The notes: generated by a model from the sequence alone, not told the origin. 63,549 nt of DNA from Micromonospora alfalfae (GCF_022230925.1 NZ_JAKKFH010000035.1:1-63549), one strand, 5' to 3'. Shown: positions 18,404 through 28,397, numbered from the stretch's first letter. Program-made: numbers and translations.

Positions 18404-19258
18404 GTGGAACTCGTCGAACACTTCGAGGCTTCGAGGGCCCGATTGATGTCGTTGGCCTATCGCATCGTCGGCTCGCGCAACGATGCCGAAGACGCGGTGC
18501 AGGCCGCCTGGCTGCGCGCGACGTCGGCCGACCCGGCGCAACTGGTCAACCCCGAGGGCTGGCTCACCACGGTGACGGCACGCCTGTGCCTCGACCAGCT
18601 TCGCGCCCGCCATCGCCGGCGCGAGGTCCCGCTCAAGGCCGACGACATCCCCAGCGAGCAGCTCGCGGCCGACGAGGCGTTCGTCCGGCGTGAGGACGTC
18701 TCCCGGGCGCTGCTGGTCGTGCTCGACGAACTGTCTCCCCCGCAGCGGGTGGCCTACGTGCTGCATGACCTCTTCGCCGTCCCGTTCGACGAGATCGGGC
18801 CCGTGCTCGACACGACGGTGGCCGCGGCGAAGAAGCTCGCGAGTCGAGCGCGGATCCGGCTCAGGGACGCTCGTGCGGTCGACCTGCCGGGGTCCGCCCA
18901 CCAGATGGAGATCATCGACGCGTTCCTCGCCGCGGCGCGTGGCGGCGACATCGCGCGGCTCGTCACGCTCCTGGCGCCTGACGTCGTCCGCACGGCCGAC
19001 CTCGGATTCCTCGCGAACGGCGCCGCGCCTGTCGTTCGGGGCGCCTGGGCGGTCGCGAAGGAGACCAGGGCGTTCGTGGACCGCATCGCCGCCGCCGCCC
19101 CGGTCCTCGTTGAGGGTTACCCAGGAGCGGTGATCGCCCCTGGTGGGCACCCGTTCGCATTAATCCGGATCCGCGTCCACGACGGCCTCGTCACGAGCAT
19201 CGACATCACGCCCTACGAGCGCGGCACCGTGTCCCTCCCCGCTGCCTTGGGTGCGTGA
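18404..19258 (+). CDS. ECF41-type (SigJ-like) sigma factor with SnoaL-like C-terminus
   Basis: The 284-residue protein has region 2 (LMSLAYRIVGSRNDAEDAVQ), region 4 (LSPPQRVAYVLHDLFAVPFDEI) and a C-terminal SnoaL-like domain of about 110 residues (MEIIDAFLAAARGGDI, then LLAPDVV). This fused domain replaces a separate anti-sigma factor in ECF41 proteins and modulates their activity. Start GTG 18404 follows AAGGTGACC. The divergent DoxX gene is the likely target. A second member of this family lies at 28398-29339. Confidence 0.9.
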   Translation: MELVEHFEASRARLMSLAYRIVGSRNDAEDAVQAAWLRATSADPAQLVNPEGWLTTVTARLCLDQLRARHRRREVPLKADDIPSEQLAADEAFVRREDVSRALLVVLDELSPPQRVAYVLHDLFAVPFDEIGPVLDTTVAAAKKLASRARIRLRDARAVDLPGSAHQMEIIDAFLAAARGGDIARLVTLLAPDVVRTADLGFLANGAAPVVRGAWAVAKETRAFVDRIAAAAPVLVEGYPGAVIAPGGHPFALIRIRVHDGLVTSIDITPYERGTVSLPAALGA

Positions 19259-19534
19259 TTCTCAGTTCGCTCAAAGGATCCGAGTGATAGCTGGTGCCCA
19301 CCCACGCAGGTCATTAAGCCGGCCGAGAGCAGCGGCCATTCGGTCTGCTGCGCTCGGCTTCCTGTGTCGACTGGTAGAAGCGGCCTCGTCGTCCAAGGCC
19401 AGCCGGAGGGTGCCGGCGTGGGGGTGGGGGCCGAACACTCGCTCCTCGAAGAAAGCGGGTGATCCGATCTACGCGCAGGTCTTCGCGGATGAGCGTTGTC
19501 TCCGGCGGTGATCGGGATCCTTGCCGAAAGATCT

Positions 19535-19557
19535 GCATACCATACCGTATGGTATGC
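19535..19557. promoter_or_regulatory. TetR operator, perfect 11-bp inverted repeat
   Basis: GCATACCATAC at 19535-19545 is repeated exactly as its complement at 19547-19557 around one central base. It ends seven bases before the TetR start codon at 19565, and TATGGT/TATGCT inside it could be the -10 element. That spacing implies a leaderless or near-leaderless transcript and autorepression. Confidence 0.8.
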
Positions 19558-19564
19558 TCGATTG

Positions 19565-20104
19565 ATGGGAACACGTGATCTCTGGCTCGGCGAGGGCGTC
19601 GTGGTATTGACCGACGAGGGACCGGCGGGTGTGCGGATCGACCGTCTGGCTGCCCGCCTCGGCCTGACGAAGGGGTCGTTCCATCACCACTTCACGGGGG
19701 TCGCCGACTACCACGCGGCGTTGCTGACTCATATCGAGCATGGACAGGTCACCCTGCTCCATGGGCTGTCAGACGAGCTCGCGACCGCCGATCCGGTCGA
19801 CGCCCTGCGGGCCCTCCCCTCGCGACTCGACGAGCTGTTCGACGCCGAGCTGGATCGGGCCCTCCGGGCGTGGGCGATCGGGAACGACGGTGCGCGTGGC
19901 GTGGTGGAGCGCGTCGACAGCGCGCGGCTCACTTTCCTCGAGACCCTCTGGAACCGCGCTGTGCCCGACCCGGCCCGGGCGCGTGCCGCGGCCCTGCTGC
20001 CGCTTCTTGTCCTGATCGGAGCGAACGCCATTCGCCCACCGCTCGACGCTGGCAGTCGACGTGCCGTGTTCGACCTACTGCCAGACCTGATTCCCCATGT
20101 CTGA
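19565..20104 (+). CDS. TetR-family transcriptional repressor
   Basis: The 179-residue protein has an N-terminal helix-turn-helix (VRIDRLAARLGLTKGSFHHHF) followed by an all-helical ligand domain. ATG 19565 (MGTRDLWLG) is chosen because the domain begins there. The longer frame from 19496 would translate the operator. There is no Shine-Dalgarno sequence, consistent with a leaderless message. It probably represses itself and the flavin monooxygenase 114 bp downstream; the inducer is unknown. Confidence 0.88.
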   Translation: MGTRDLWLGEGVVVLTDEGPAGVRIDRLAARLGLTKGSFHHHFTGVADYHAALLTHIEHGQVTLLHGLSDELATADPVDALRALPSRLDELFDAELDRALRAWAIGNDGARGVVERVDSARLTFLETLWNRAVPDPARARAAALLPLLVLIGANAIRPPLDAGSRRAVFDLLPDLIPHV

Positions 20105-20218
20105 GGTCCCGTTCGGGTGCCCCCGCCTGCGGGCAGGCGCCGTGCTTGCCGTCGCTGTTGCGCTCGCGCCGAGCATCGTGACTGCTACCGGGGTTCATCG
20201 CCTAGAAAGAGGAGACAA

Positions 20219-21853
20219 ATGCCCGCTGTCGATGTGCTGATCGTCGGGGCCGGCCCGACCGGGCTCACTCTCGCGGTCGATCTGGCCCGCCGTGGATTTC
20301 GCGCGGTGCTGATAGAGGCCGCGCCCACACTGCCTCGTCAGTCCCGAGGCAAGGGCCTGCAACCTCGAAGCCTGGAGGTGCTTGACGATCTCGGTGTTAT
20401 CGACGCGGTTCTGAGACACGGCCAGTCGCGCCAGGACATCACCCTGTACCGCGATGGCCGGCGCCTTGCGCGGATACCCGCCGGTCTCGCCGAGCCGCGC
20501 GCGGATTTGCCGTACCCGAACATCGTGATGATTCCTCAGTGGCGCACCACCACGCTGCTCGCACGGAGGCTGCACGAACTCGGTTCCGCGATTCGGTTCA
20601 ACACTCGCCTCGAGTCGTTCACCGCTGGTAACGACGCGGTGCGCGCCGTGGTCACCACACCGGACGGCGGCCGGGAGGATTTGACCGTTCGCTACCTCGT
20701 CGGTTGCGACGGCGCGCACAGCATCGTGCGCCGCACACTCGAGCTCGAGTTCGCCGGTTCCTCCGACGAGACGCAGCGCTACCTGCTCGGTGATGTCACC
20801 GTTCCCGGTTGGCACCCCGAAGTCGACGGAGCCGTTCGCTCACATGCATGGCTCGGCACAGACGGGTCGTTCCTCGGTCTGGCTGGCCTGCCCAAGACCG
20901 GGCAGTGGCAGATCGGCGCGAGCATCACCGCCGGCGACGACCTCGAGCCCACCCTGGAGGCCCTCCAGCGGCTATGGGACGAACGCACCGGCCACCCGCA
21001 GGTCCGCCTGTCCGACGCGACCTGGTTGTCGAACTTCCGGGTCAACGTCCGCATGGTCGAGGACTACCGCCGCGGCCGGGTCCTGCTCGCCGGCGACGCC
21101 GCGCACGTGCACCCGCCCACCGGAGGGCAGGGAATGAACACCGGCATCCAGGACGCCTACAACCTGGGATGGAAGCTTGCCGCCTGCCTCAACGGCCACG
21201 ATGACACCCTGCTCGACACCTACCCGGCCGAACGCCTTCCCGTCGCCCGTCGTGCGTTGGCGCAGAGCACCGACATCCTCGACGTGGTCACCAGTCGCAA
21301 CCCACTCGTCCGGTTCGCCGTGCAACGACTGCTCCTGCCGCTACTCAGCCGACCCTCGATCAACCGCAGGCTCACCGCTCGTGTGTCCCAGATCGACATC
21401 GGCTACCGCGACGGGCCCCTGGCAGACGACGAGCTGTCCGGCGGCCGCGTCCGACCCGGCGATCGGGCCCCCGATGCGCACCTCGTCGATGCCGCAACCG
21501 GGCAACCGCTGCGGCTGTTCGACCTGCTCCGCGGGCCACAATGGATGCTGCTCCTCATCGGCGACGCATCCGCCAGCCGCCTCGACCGTGATGCTCTTCC
21601 CGACGAGGTGCACACCTGCTTGATCACGCCCGCGCGGTCGACGTCGTCCTCCGGCCGGGTGGTCATCGACCGCGACGGGACGTTTCGCCGGGCCTACCGA
21701 GCAAAGCCCGGTACCGCGTTGCTCATTCGCCCGGACGGCTACCTCCACTGGCGCGCACGCACTCCCTGCGCCGACGCGGTGGCCAAGCACGTCCTCGGCG
21801 CAGGCGGGTACGCCCACCCGCTGCCGCTACCCGACGACAGCCCGGGCGCGTGA
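20219..21853 (+). CDS. FAD-dependent aromatic-ring monooxygenase
   Basis: The 544-residue class A flavoprotein monooxygenase has the Rossmann motif VGAGPTGLTLAVDL at the N-terminus, the DG motif GCDGAHSIVRRTL and the GD motif LLAGDAAHVHPPTGGQGMN. A thioredoxin-like C-terminal domain contains LIRPDGYLHWRA. Such enzymes hydroxylate phenols, polyketides or antibiotics with NAD(P)H and O2. ATG 20219 has AAAGAGGAG at ideal spacing. It lies behind a TetR gene and before a DoxX gene and a UvrA-like resistance ATPase, so antibiotic or aromatic detoxification is the likely setting. The substrate is not readable. Confidence 0.92.
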   Translation: MPAVDVLIVGAGPTGLTLAVDLARRGFRAVLIEAAPTLPRQSRGKGLQPRSLEVLDDLGVIDAVLRHGQSRQDITLYRDGRRLARIPAGLAEPRADLPYPNIVMIPQWRTTTLLARRLHELGSAIRFNTRLESFTAGNDAVRAVVTTPDGGREDLTVRYLVGCDGAHSIVRRTLELEFAGSSDETQRYLLGDVTVPGWHPEVDGAVRSHAWLGTDGSFLGLAGLPKTGQWQIGASITAGDDLEPTLEALQRLWDERTGHPQVRLSDATWLSNFRVNVRMVEDYRRGRVLLAGDAAHVHPPTGGQGMNTGIQDAYNLGWKLAACLNGHDDTLLDTYPAERLPVARRALAQSTDILDVVTSRNPLVRFAVQRLLLPLLSRPSINRRLTARVSQIDIGYRDGPLADDELSGGRVRPGDRAPDAHLVDAATGQPLRLFDLLRGPQWMLLLIGDASASRLDRDALPDEVHTCLITPARSTSSSGRVVIDRDGTFRRAYRAKPGTALLIRPDGYLHWRARTPCADAVAKHVLGAGGYAHPLPLPDDSPGA

Positions 21854-22033
21854 GAAGCCAAGACACGAAGGAGGGCTGAGCCTTTCCGCTGAGGCAGGGT
21901 GGCTGACTGGCACGGCAGCAGGAGTCGGGCACGGTTCGCAGACGATGGCGGGTCACCGGTGTCCGACATGGTGAGGCTCGAATCACGTCCAGTGTGGTTG
22001 ATTGTGACCCATTACCCTCAGGAGTCCTTCGAG

Positions 22034-22387
22034 ATGGTGCAACCCTGGTGGCCGCTGGCCTTGTTGGCAGTGATCCAGCTCTGCGATGCGGTGCTATGCG
22101 CAAAGCCGGTCGCCTTCATTCGGCAGTGTTTGATCGACGTCCGGTTCCCCGAACGCTTCTGGAAGTTTCTCCCTCCGCTCAAGGCTGCCGCAGCGGCTGG
22201 GCTCATCGTCGGGATCTGGGTTCCGCCGTTGGCGGTGCTCGTGTGTGCGGCGCTGGTCTGCTACTTCGTGGTGGCGGTCTCGGCGCATGTCCGCGCCCAC
22301 GATTTCGGCCGCAACCTGTTCCTGAACGCGACGGCGATGTTGGTCATCTGCTCGGCGGCGCTGGCCTTTACCGTCCAGGCCGCATGA
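22034..22387 (+). CDS. DoxX-like membrane protein
   Basis: ATG 22034, with AGGAG nine bases upstream, gives 117 residues with four hydrophobic segments (for example WWPLALLAVIQLCDAV and AAAAAGLIVGIWVPPL). The pattern matches the DoxX-like genes at 17915 and 29667. It follows the monooxygenase by 180 bp on the same strand and may be the third gene of the TetR operon. The longer frame from 21899 has a polar N-terminal stretch that does not belong. Between it and the next gene, a minus-strand fragment near 22420-22500 (DALWAAIRRRHVNVPP) looks like the end of an unknown protein. Confidence 0.75.
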   Translation: MVQPWWPLALLAVIQLCDAVLCAKPVAFIRQCLIDVRFPERFWKFLPPLKAAAAAGLIVGIWVPPLAVLVCAALVCYFVVAVSAHVRAHDFGRNLFLNATAMLVICSAALAFTVQAA

Positions 22388-22560
22388 TCGAACACGCGAC
22401 GATGGCGCAGGGGTTGGGTCATCGCGCGTAACGCTTCGTATTCGGCGGGTGGGACGTTGACGTGCCTGCGCCGGATCGCAGCCCACAGCGCGTCCAATGC
22501 CAGGTCGATGTGGAGAGGCGGGCGACAGCGCAGCCGTGACGTAGTGCGCGTCCCGACCCC

Positions 22561-25050
22561 TCAGCAGCGCGCGCCGTCCCGCACCGCCAGGAGCGGCAGG
22601 CCCGCCGCGTACCGCCGGAAGAAGCCGGCAGTCGGGGTGTCCGCTGTCGCAACGGCCTCCGGCGTGCCCGCCGCGATCACCGTGCCCCCGTCCGGACCGG
22701 CTCCTGGCCCCAGGTCGATCACCCAGTCCGCGGATGCGGCGACGGGGATGTCGTGTTCGGCCACGACGACGGTGTTGCCCGAGTCCAGCAACACGTCGAG
22801 CGCGTCCACCACGCGCTGAATGTCAGACGGGTGCAGGCCCGAGACGGGCTCGTCAAGAACGACAAGGCCGGCTTTGCGGCTCGCCGCACCTCGCTGGATC
22901 GCGGTCGCCAGCTTCAGCCGCTGCGCCTCGCCGCCGGACAACTCTGTGGCGCTCTGGCCGAGTTGGAGATAGCCGAGCCCCACCTGGTTCAGAGCTCCCA
23001 GGGTCTCTACGAGCTGCCGGGGCTCGGAGAACTGCTCCACGGCCTCGGCAACGGTGAGTTCCAGCACCTGATCGATGGCCAGCCCCCGGTACGTGATCTC
23101 CAACGCCTCCGGCTTGTAGCGCCGACCCTCGCACGCGTCGCAAACCACCCACACGTCCGGCAGAAAGTGCATGTCGACCAGCTTGCGACCATAACCGGTG
23201 CAGCTCTCGCAGCGACCGCCATCCGCGGTGTTGAAGCTGAACCAGGAGGCGTTGAGCCCGCGCCCGCGCGCCACGTCGGTCTCGGCGAACAGCTTGCGGA
23301 CGATGTCGAACGCCTTGCTGTACGTAGCCGGGTTGGATCGCGGCGTCCGCCCGAGCGGTTCCTGATCGACGACGGCGACCCAGCTGAAACCCTCGATGCC
23401 GGTCACCTCCCGCACCGTGTCGGTCGCCGTCCCGTTCAAGGCGGCCTCCACGCTCGCCCCGAGCGCGGCGAGGAGGCTGCTCTTTCCGCTGCCGCTCACG
23501 CCGGTCAGGCAGGTGAGCCGCCCGGCGGGGAACCTCACCAGGCTCGCGGACACGTTGTGCGCACGCAGGCCGTGCAGCTCCACCCAGCCGGTGTCATCCC
23601 CGGCCGGGCGGCGGGCCCGGTGCAGCCGCGGCCCCTCGCCGGCCAGATAGCGCCCGGTCAGTGACTTGGAATGAGCGGCCACGTCGGCGGGAGGCCCGGA
23701 CACGAGGACCTCACCGCCAAATCGGCCCGCGCCGGGCCCCATGTCGATCACCCAGTCGACTCGGGCGATCAGCTCAGGGTCGTGCTCGACGAGGAGTACG
23801 GTGTTGCCGGCCTCGCGCAGCTCCAGGGCGATGTCGAGCAGGTGTGCCTTGTCCGCCGGATGCAGCCCGGTGCCAGGCTCGTCCAGGACGAAGATGATGC
23901 CGCTCAGCTCGGTGCTGAGCTGCGCGGCGAGCCGGGTCCGCTGCAACTCACCCCCGGACAGTGTCGCTGCGCTCCGGGACAGTTGAAGATGGGCCAGGCC
24001 GAGCCGGTCAAGGATTCCGAGCCTGCGGCCGAGGTCCTGCAGCAGCGGATCACCCACCTCACGCTGCCGGGCGTCCAGCTCGTCCGCCACGCGTTTCGCC
24101 CAGTCGCGCACCTCCCGCACCTCCACCTCGAGCAGGTTGGGGTAGGTCAGTCCACCGAGCCGCACGGACCGGGCCACCTGGTCGTATCCGCTGCCGCCGC
24201 AGGTGCCGCAGGGCTGTTTGCGCATGTACGGCAGGTAGCGCTGCTTGGCGCTGGACGTCTGGGCGTTCACGAACACCCGCTCCACCTCGGCGAGCGCGCC
24301 CCGCAGCGGCTGGCTCGAGGTGTAGGTCACCAGGGCCGTCTCATTCCTGTTCGTCATGTCGATGGTCGCCTCGATCTTCTCGTCACCCGTGCCGTGGAGC
24401 ACGCAGTGACGGAACTCCTCAGGCAGCGACTGCCACGACCAGCCGAGGTCCACGCCCCGCTTCTCGGCGAGCGCCGGTATGAACGCGTGTTCCCCCGAGC
24501 GCCATTTCGCGTACCAGGGCGAGGCCCCCTCGAAGAGCGGAAGCTCCGGGTGGGTGATGACCAGGTCCTCCTGCGCCTGCCAGCGCCCACCCACCCCGTG
24601 GCAGTCCGCACAGCTCCCTTCCGGTGTATTGCGGTCGAAGTGAGCGGTCGTCAGATGCCCGTCCTCAACCGCCGCCGCCGAATCTGTGCCGATCCCCGGA
24701 AGACGCGAGTACAGCAGCCCAAGGTGCCCGTCGATGCCGGTGATCGTCGCAACCGTGGAACGGGGGTTACGGTTCAGACGGCGCTGGTCGACCGCGAGCG
24801 TCGCGCCGAGGCCCAGGATACGGTCGACCTTCGGCCGATTACGCTGCGTTATGTACTGCCGTACGAACGGCGAAAGCCCCTCCAGATACCGCAGTTGGGC
24901 TTCGTTGTGCAGGGTGTCGATGGCCAGCGAAGTCTTGCCGCTGCCACTCACGCCGGTGAAGGCGACGAGCCGCCCCTTGGGAATGCTCACGGACACGTCC
25001 CGCAAATTGTTGGTACGAGCCCCCACCACGTCAATCGTCTCGCGTCCCAT
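22561..25050 (-). CDS. UvrA-like ABC ATPase, drug-resistance type
   Basis: The 829-residue protein has two ABC ATPase modules, each with Walker A (GVSGSGKTSLA and GVSGSGKSSLL) and an LSGGE signature. Zinc-binding Cys groups include CADCHG, CGTCGG, CESCTG and VCDACEG. It is shorter than housekeeping UvrA (about 950 residues) and resembles the UvrA2/DrrC-like paralogues that protect actinomycetes from DNA-binding drugs. ATG 25050 (MGRETIDVVGARTNNL) is the natural start; the extension to 25134 lacks a counterpart. It sits with a monooxygenase and an MMPL pump, which supports a resistance role over general repair. Confidence 0.9.
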   Translation of the reverse strand: MGRETIDVVGARTNNLRDVSVSIPKGRLVAFTGVSGSGKTSLAIDTLHNEAQLRYLEGLSPFVRQYITQRNRPKVDRILGLGATLAVDQRRLNRNPRSTVATITGIDGHLGLLYSRLPGIGTDSAAAVEDGHLTTAHFDRNTPEGSCADCHGVGGRWQAQEDLVITHPELPLFEGASPWYAKWRSGEHAFIPALAEKRGVDLGWSWQSLPEEFRHCVLHGTGDEKIEATIDMTNRNETALVTYTSSQPLRGALAEVERVFVNAQTSSAKQRYLPYMRKQPCGTCGGSGYDQVARSVRLGGLTYPNLLEVEVREVRDWAKRVADELDARQREVGDPLLQDLGRRLGILDRLGLAHLQLSRSAATLSGGELQRTRLAAQLSTELSGIIFVLDEPGTGLHPADKAHLLDIALELREAGNTVLLVEHDPELIARVDWVIDMGPGAGRFGGEVLVSGPPADVAAHSKSLTGRYLAGEGPRLHRARRPAGDDTGWVELHGLRAHNVSASLVRFPAGRLTCLTGVSGSGKSSLLAALGASVEAALNGTATDTVREVTGIEGFSWVAVVDQEPLGRTPRSNPATYSKAFDIVRKLFAETDVARGRGLNASWFSFNTADGGRCESCTGYGRKLVDMHFLPDVWVVCDACEGRRYKPEALEITYRGLAIDQVLELTVAEAVEQFSEPRQLVETLGALNQVGLGYLQLGQSATELSGGEAQRLKLATAIQRGAASRKAGLVVLDEPVSGLHPSDIQRVVDALDVLLDSGNTVVVAEHDIPVAASADWVIDLGPGAGPDGGTVIAAGTPEAVATADTPTAGFFRRYAAGLPLLAVRDGARC

Positions 25051-25251
25051 ACTCGCGAAGTCCCGTGCGAATGCGGTCAACCTTTGTTCACCCTCTCGCG
25101 ACGCGGCATGGCCTGGGCGCAGCGGCCCATCCACCCGTGCCGAACACGTCGATCACGCCACTACCCGGCAGGCCGTCATCGGTGGCGCTGAGCGGTCGCT
25201 GCATTAGATCTGTCAGCCCGTCGCCCGACCCCGATACGGCCGTACTGCGGC

Positions 25252-25794
25252 TCAGGTCTCGGATTCCGCAGTGAGCTTCGCGGTGTCCGGGGCGAAGACG
25301 GTCATCCAGTGCGGATGCAGCCGGTAGTAGACGACGTCGTTGTCCCAGTCGAAGAAGTCATCGCCGTAGAAATCCTTGAGGTACGCCAACAGTTCCGGCC
25401 AGTCCGCGGCCGGCTCACTGTCCCGAGGGTTGAGGGTCTCCACCTTGCCATGCGTGAATACGCCCAGGTCCTCACCGCGCATGTGTGCGGCGCTGACGGC
25501 GGACCGCGCCGCGAGGTGGCGGGCCTTGGCGGCACCGCGCGCTGTGCCGAAGTGCCACTTTCCGTGTAGGAAGTGCCCATCCACACCGCTGATCCGGGGC
25601 TCGCCTTTCGCCGTCACCGTGGACAGGGCGAGAGTGCACATGCCGGCGAGGACCTGGGTGAGCTGCTGAGCGTTCAGGGTGCGCTCGGTGCTGATGATCG
25701 AGCGGAGGTGCTCGGCGGAGCGGGAGAGGGAGTCGTCAAGGAGGGCCTGAAGCTCATTGAGCTCTTCTGGAGTTTCGCGCACGCTGTTCCTCAT
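25252..25794 (-). CDS. Pyridoxamine 5'-phosphate oxidase-fold (PPOX/split-barrel) protein
   Basis: ATG 25794 (MRNSVRETPEELNELQ) gives 180 residues. After a helical start of about 45 residues, the split-barrel part has CTLALSTVTAKGEPRISGVD, then GKWHFGTARGAAKARHLAARS and a C-terminal DDVVYYRLHPHWMTVF. These proteins bind flavin or F420 and reduce or oxidise small molecules, or simply bind cofactor. The substrate is open. It is co-directional with the UvrA-like gene (200 bp downstream) and the MMPL gene (about 300 bp upstream). I see nothing in the 25795-26089 gap. Confidence 0.8.
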   Translation of the reverse strand: MRNSVRETPEELNELQALLDDSLSRSAEHLRSIISTERTLNAQQLTQVLAGMCTLALSTVTAKGEPRISGVDGHFLHGKWHFGTARGAAKARHLAARSAVSAAHMRGEDLGVFTHGKVETLNPRDSEPAADWPELLAYLKDFYGDDFFDWDNDVVYYRLHPHWMTVFAPDTAKLTAESET

Positions 25795-26089
25795 CCATCT
25801 ATCCGTCCATGGTGTCGGTCTACGCGGGCCGTCGACGCCGGTCCGATGAACCCCATCCTCAATCCGAAACCTGACACCTTGTGTCACATATCCTCGTCGA
25901 TCTTGCGGATGCCACCGGACGCAGCCGCAGGAGGCGGGCGACCACGCGGCCGCCCGCCCCTGCCGCGGCCTACTGGCCGTCCGCCTCCTGCGGCTACCGG
26001 CCGCGCACCGCACGGCTGGCTTCCCGAGCGGCGTCACCCCCGGAACCGGACCTCCCAGCCGACGCCAGAGGGCCGGTGCCGGACGGATG

Positions 26090-28204
26090 TCACCCGCCCG
26101 CGCCCGCGAGGGCGGGTTCGGGGTTGGATCCGCCCGTCGCCGGCAGGGGCTCGTGGTGCTTGGACAGCCTGCTGGGCCACCACATCCATCGACCCACGTC
26201 CAGAGTCAGCGCGGTGACCAGGACCGAGCGGACGATCATGGTGTCCAGCAGCACGCCAAACGCCACCGCGAACCCCAGCTGCGCCGCGAAGACCAACGGC
26301 AGCGATCCCAGCGCCGCGAAGGTACCGGCCAGCACCAGACCCGCCGAGGTGATCACACCGCCGGTGGCGGACAGTCCGGTCAGCGCGCCGTATCGGGTTC
26401 CCTGCAGCTGCGCCTCTTCCCGCACGCGGGTAACCAGGAAGATGTTGTAGTCGATCCCGAGGGCGACCAGGAACACGAACACCAGGAGTGGGAAGTTCGC
26501 GTCCGCCCCGGCGAAGTCGAACACATGGTTGAACATCAACGCGCTTACGCCGAGGGCCGCTCCGAACGACAGCACCACCGTTGCCATGAGCAGCAGCGGT
26601 GCGACGATGGCCCGGAGCAGCAGCACGAGGATGAAAAAGACCACGATCAGTACGACGGGAATGATCACCTTGGCGTCGCGGGCCGCCGCCTGTTGCGTGT
26701 CGAGTGCTATCGCCGTACTGCCGCCGAGCCGGGCATCCGCACCCTCGATCTGGTGAATCGCGGTTCTGGCCTGCTCGACAGTGCGCATCGCGGCCTTGCT
26801 GCCGGGAGGGTCATTGAGCGTCCCGAGCACGAACACGTCGCCATCCCTGATCGTTGGCGCCGCGACGTCGGCGATCCCCGGGATGCCTGAGAGCGCACTC
26901 CTGACCTGCTCCGCCGAGGCGGCCTTGGCCACGACGTAGATAGGGTCACCCGATCCGGCGGGGAAGTGCCTGGACTGGATTTCCTCCCCCACGACCGCCT
27001 GCGCCTCGTTGGTGAACTGGCCCTTGCTCGGGATCCCATCGGCCTTGAGCCCCGTCACTCCGATCGTCATCACGCCGAGGACGAGTGCGGTGCCGACCCA
27101 CACCATTCGCGGCCGGCTGGAGATGGCGGTGCCGATCCGCGTCCAGATGCTGCCCTTAGCCGTCCCGACCGAACCGTACGACGGCTTGGCTGGCCAGAAG
27201 ATCCAACGGCCGCAGATGACCAGGAGGGCCGGCATCAGTGTGCTCATAGCGAGCAGCCCGATGAGTATGCCGATGGCGCAGGCCGGGCCGAGACCTTGTG
27301 TGGAGTTGAGCGTGGCCAGCACCAGCACCAGCAGACTGACAGCGACCGTCGCTGCGCTGGCGACGATCGCGGGGCTGGAGCGGTACAGGGCCTCAGCCAT
27401 CGCCTCGTGCCGATCCTCGTGTCGCCGCAACTCCTCCCGGTACCGCGAGATGAGAAGCAGCGCGTAGTCGGTGGCGGCGCCGAACACCAGTACGGTCAGG
27501 ATGAGGCTGGTCTGCGTGTTGACGACGAGTCCGGCGTTCTTTGCCAGCAGGTAGATCACCGCTTCTGCCGCGACCAGGGCGCCGCCTGCGGTCAGGAGCG
27601 GCAGCACTGGCAGCAGTGGACTGCGGTAGGTGAGCAGCAGGATGACGACCACCACCAAAGCCGTGATCATCCCCAGGGCCCCTCCTCCGCTGAAGGCCGT
27701 TATTGAGTCGGATGCGTAGCCGGCCGGTCCGGTGACGTGGAACCCAAGACCATTGGCGCTCTGTCGACCTATCGTGGTCATTTCGCCGACCACCGTGTGG
27801 GCCCCGTCCCAGCCCTCACTACCGTCGTCAACCTGGACCACGGTCAGGATGGCCTTGCCATCCTGGGACTTCGACGGCCCCTGTGGCTGCCCCATGACCT
27901 TCTCGATGCCCTGGAAGGCTTCGGCGTCGGCTTGGGCCTTGGCCATGTCCGCAGAGGTGACGCCCTCGGGCCGGTCGTAGATCACGATCGCGGGCAGGGT
28001 CTCGGCGGGCTGGAACTTCTTTGCCTGGTCGAGGACCCTGGTCGCCTCCGCGTTGCTGGGCAGCCAGGCCGAACTGTCGTTCTTCTCAACATCGCCCAGG
28101 TTGCCGGCCAGCAGGAAGGCCGGCACCATCAGGGCGACCCAGATGGCCACGATTGCCCATTTCGCAATCCTGCCACTGGGCAAGGTCATCACTTTTCGCA
28201 ACAT
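26090..28204 (-). CDS. MMPL family (RND-type) transporter
   Basis: The 704-residue protein shares the architecture of the first MMPL gene at 2217: an N-terminal helix, a large loop, helix bundle, second loop and bundle, with signature helices AATDYALLLISRYREE and GIDYNIFLVTRVREE. The start ATG 28204 (MLRKVMTLPSGRIAKW) is preceded by GAGGAATCC. It should export a hydrophobic compound by proton antiport. It lies 190 bp behind an ECF41-type sigma factor on the same strand and ahead of PPOX and UvrA-like genes, so it may be the pump of this resistance block. Confidence 0.9.
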   Translation of the reverse strand: MLRKVMTLPSGRIAKWAIVAIWVALMVPAFLLAGNLGDVEKNDSSAWLPSNAEATRVLDQAKKFQPAETLPAIVIYDRPEGVTSADMAKAQADAEAFQGIEKVMGQPQGPSKSQDGKAILTVVQVDDGSEGWDGAHTVVGEMTTIGRQSANGLGFHVTGPAGYASDSITAFSGGGALGMITALVVVVILLLTYRSPLLPVLPLLTAGGALVAAEAVIYLLAKNAGLVVNTQTSLILTVLVFGAATDYALLLISRYREELRRHEDRHEAMAEALYRSSPAIVASAATVAVSLLVLVLATLNSTQGLGPACAIGILIGLLAMSTLMPALLVICGRWIFWPAKPSYGSVGTAKGSIWTRIGTAISSRPRMVWVGTALVLGVMTIGVTGLKADGIPSKGQFTNEAQAVVGEEIQSRHFPAGSGDPIYVVAKAASAEQVRSALSGIPGIADVAAPTIRDGDVFVLGTLNDPPGSKAAMRTVEQARTAIHQIEGADARLGGSTAIALDTQQAAARDAKVIIPVVLIVVFFILVLLLRAIVAPLLLMATVVLSFGAALGVSALMFNHVFDFAGADANFPLLVFVFLVALGIDYNIFLVTRVREEAQLQGTRYGALTGLSATGGVITSAGLVLAGTFAALGSLPLVFAAQLGFAVAFGVLLDTMIVRSVLVTALTLDVGRWMWWPSRLSKHHEPLPATGGSNPEPALAGAGG

Positions 28205-28397
28205 GGGGATTCCTCAGTGCTCAGTCGACGTGAGAACGCTTGTAGGGATTCCTGACGCGTCGATCCCGCATACCTGGCCGCAGGCCGGAATGACGTCGAG
28301 GACGACGCCGGTGAGGGGGTGTCGCTGTCGGCGAACAGCAGCGCGCCGTTGACGTTGCGGTAGACGTCGTTGAGAGCCGTGCCGAAGCGGGGAGCCC

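Noticed and set aside
23671..25191. Long plus-strand open frame opposite the UvrA-like gene
   Set aside because: Antisense shadow caused by codon bias; the minus frame carries Walker, signature and zinc motifs.
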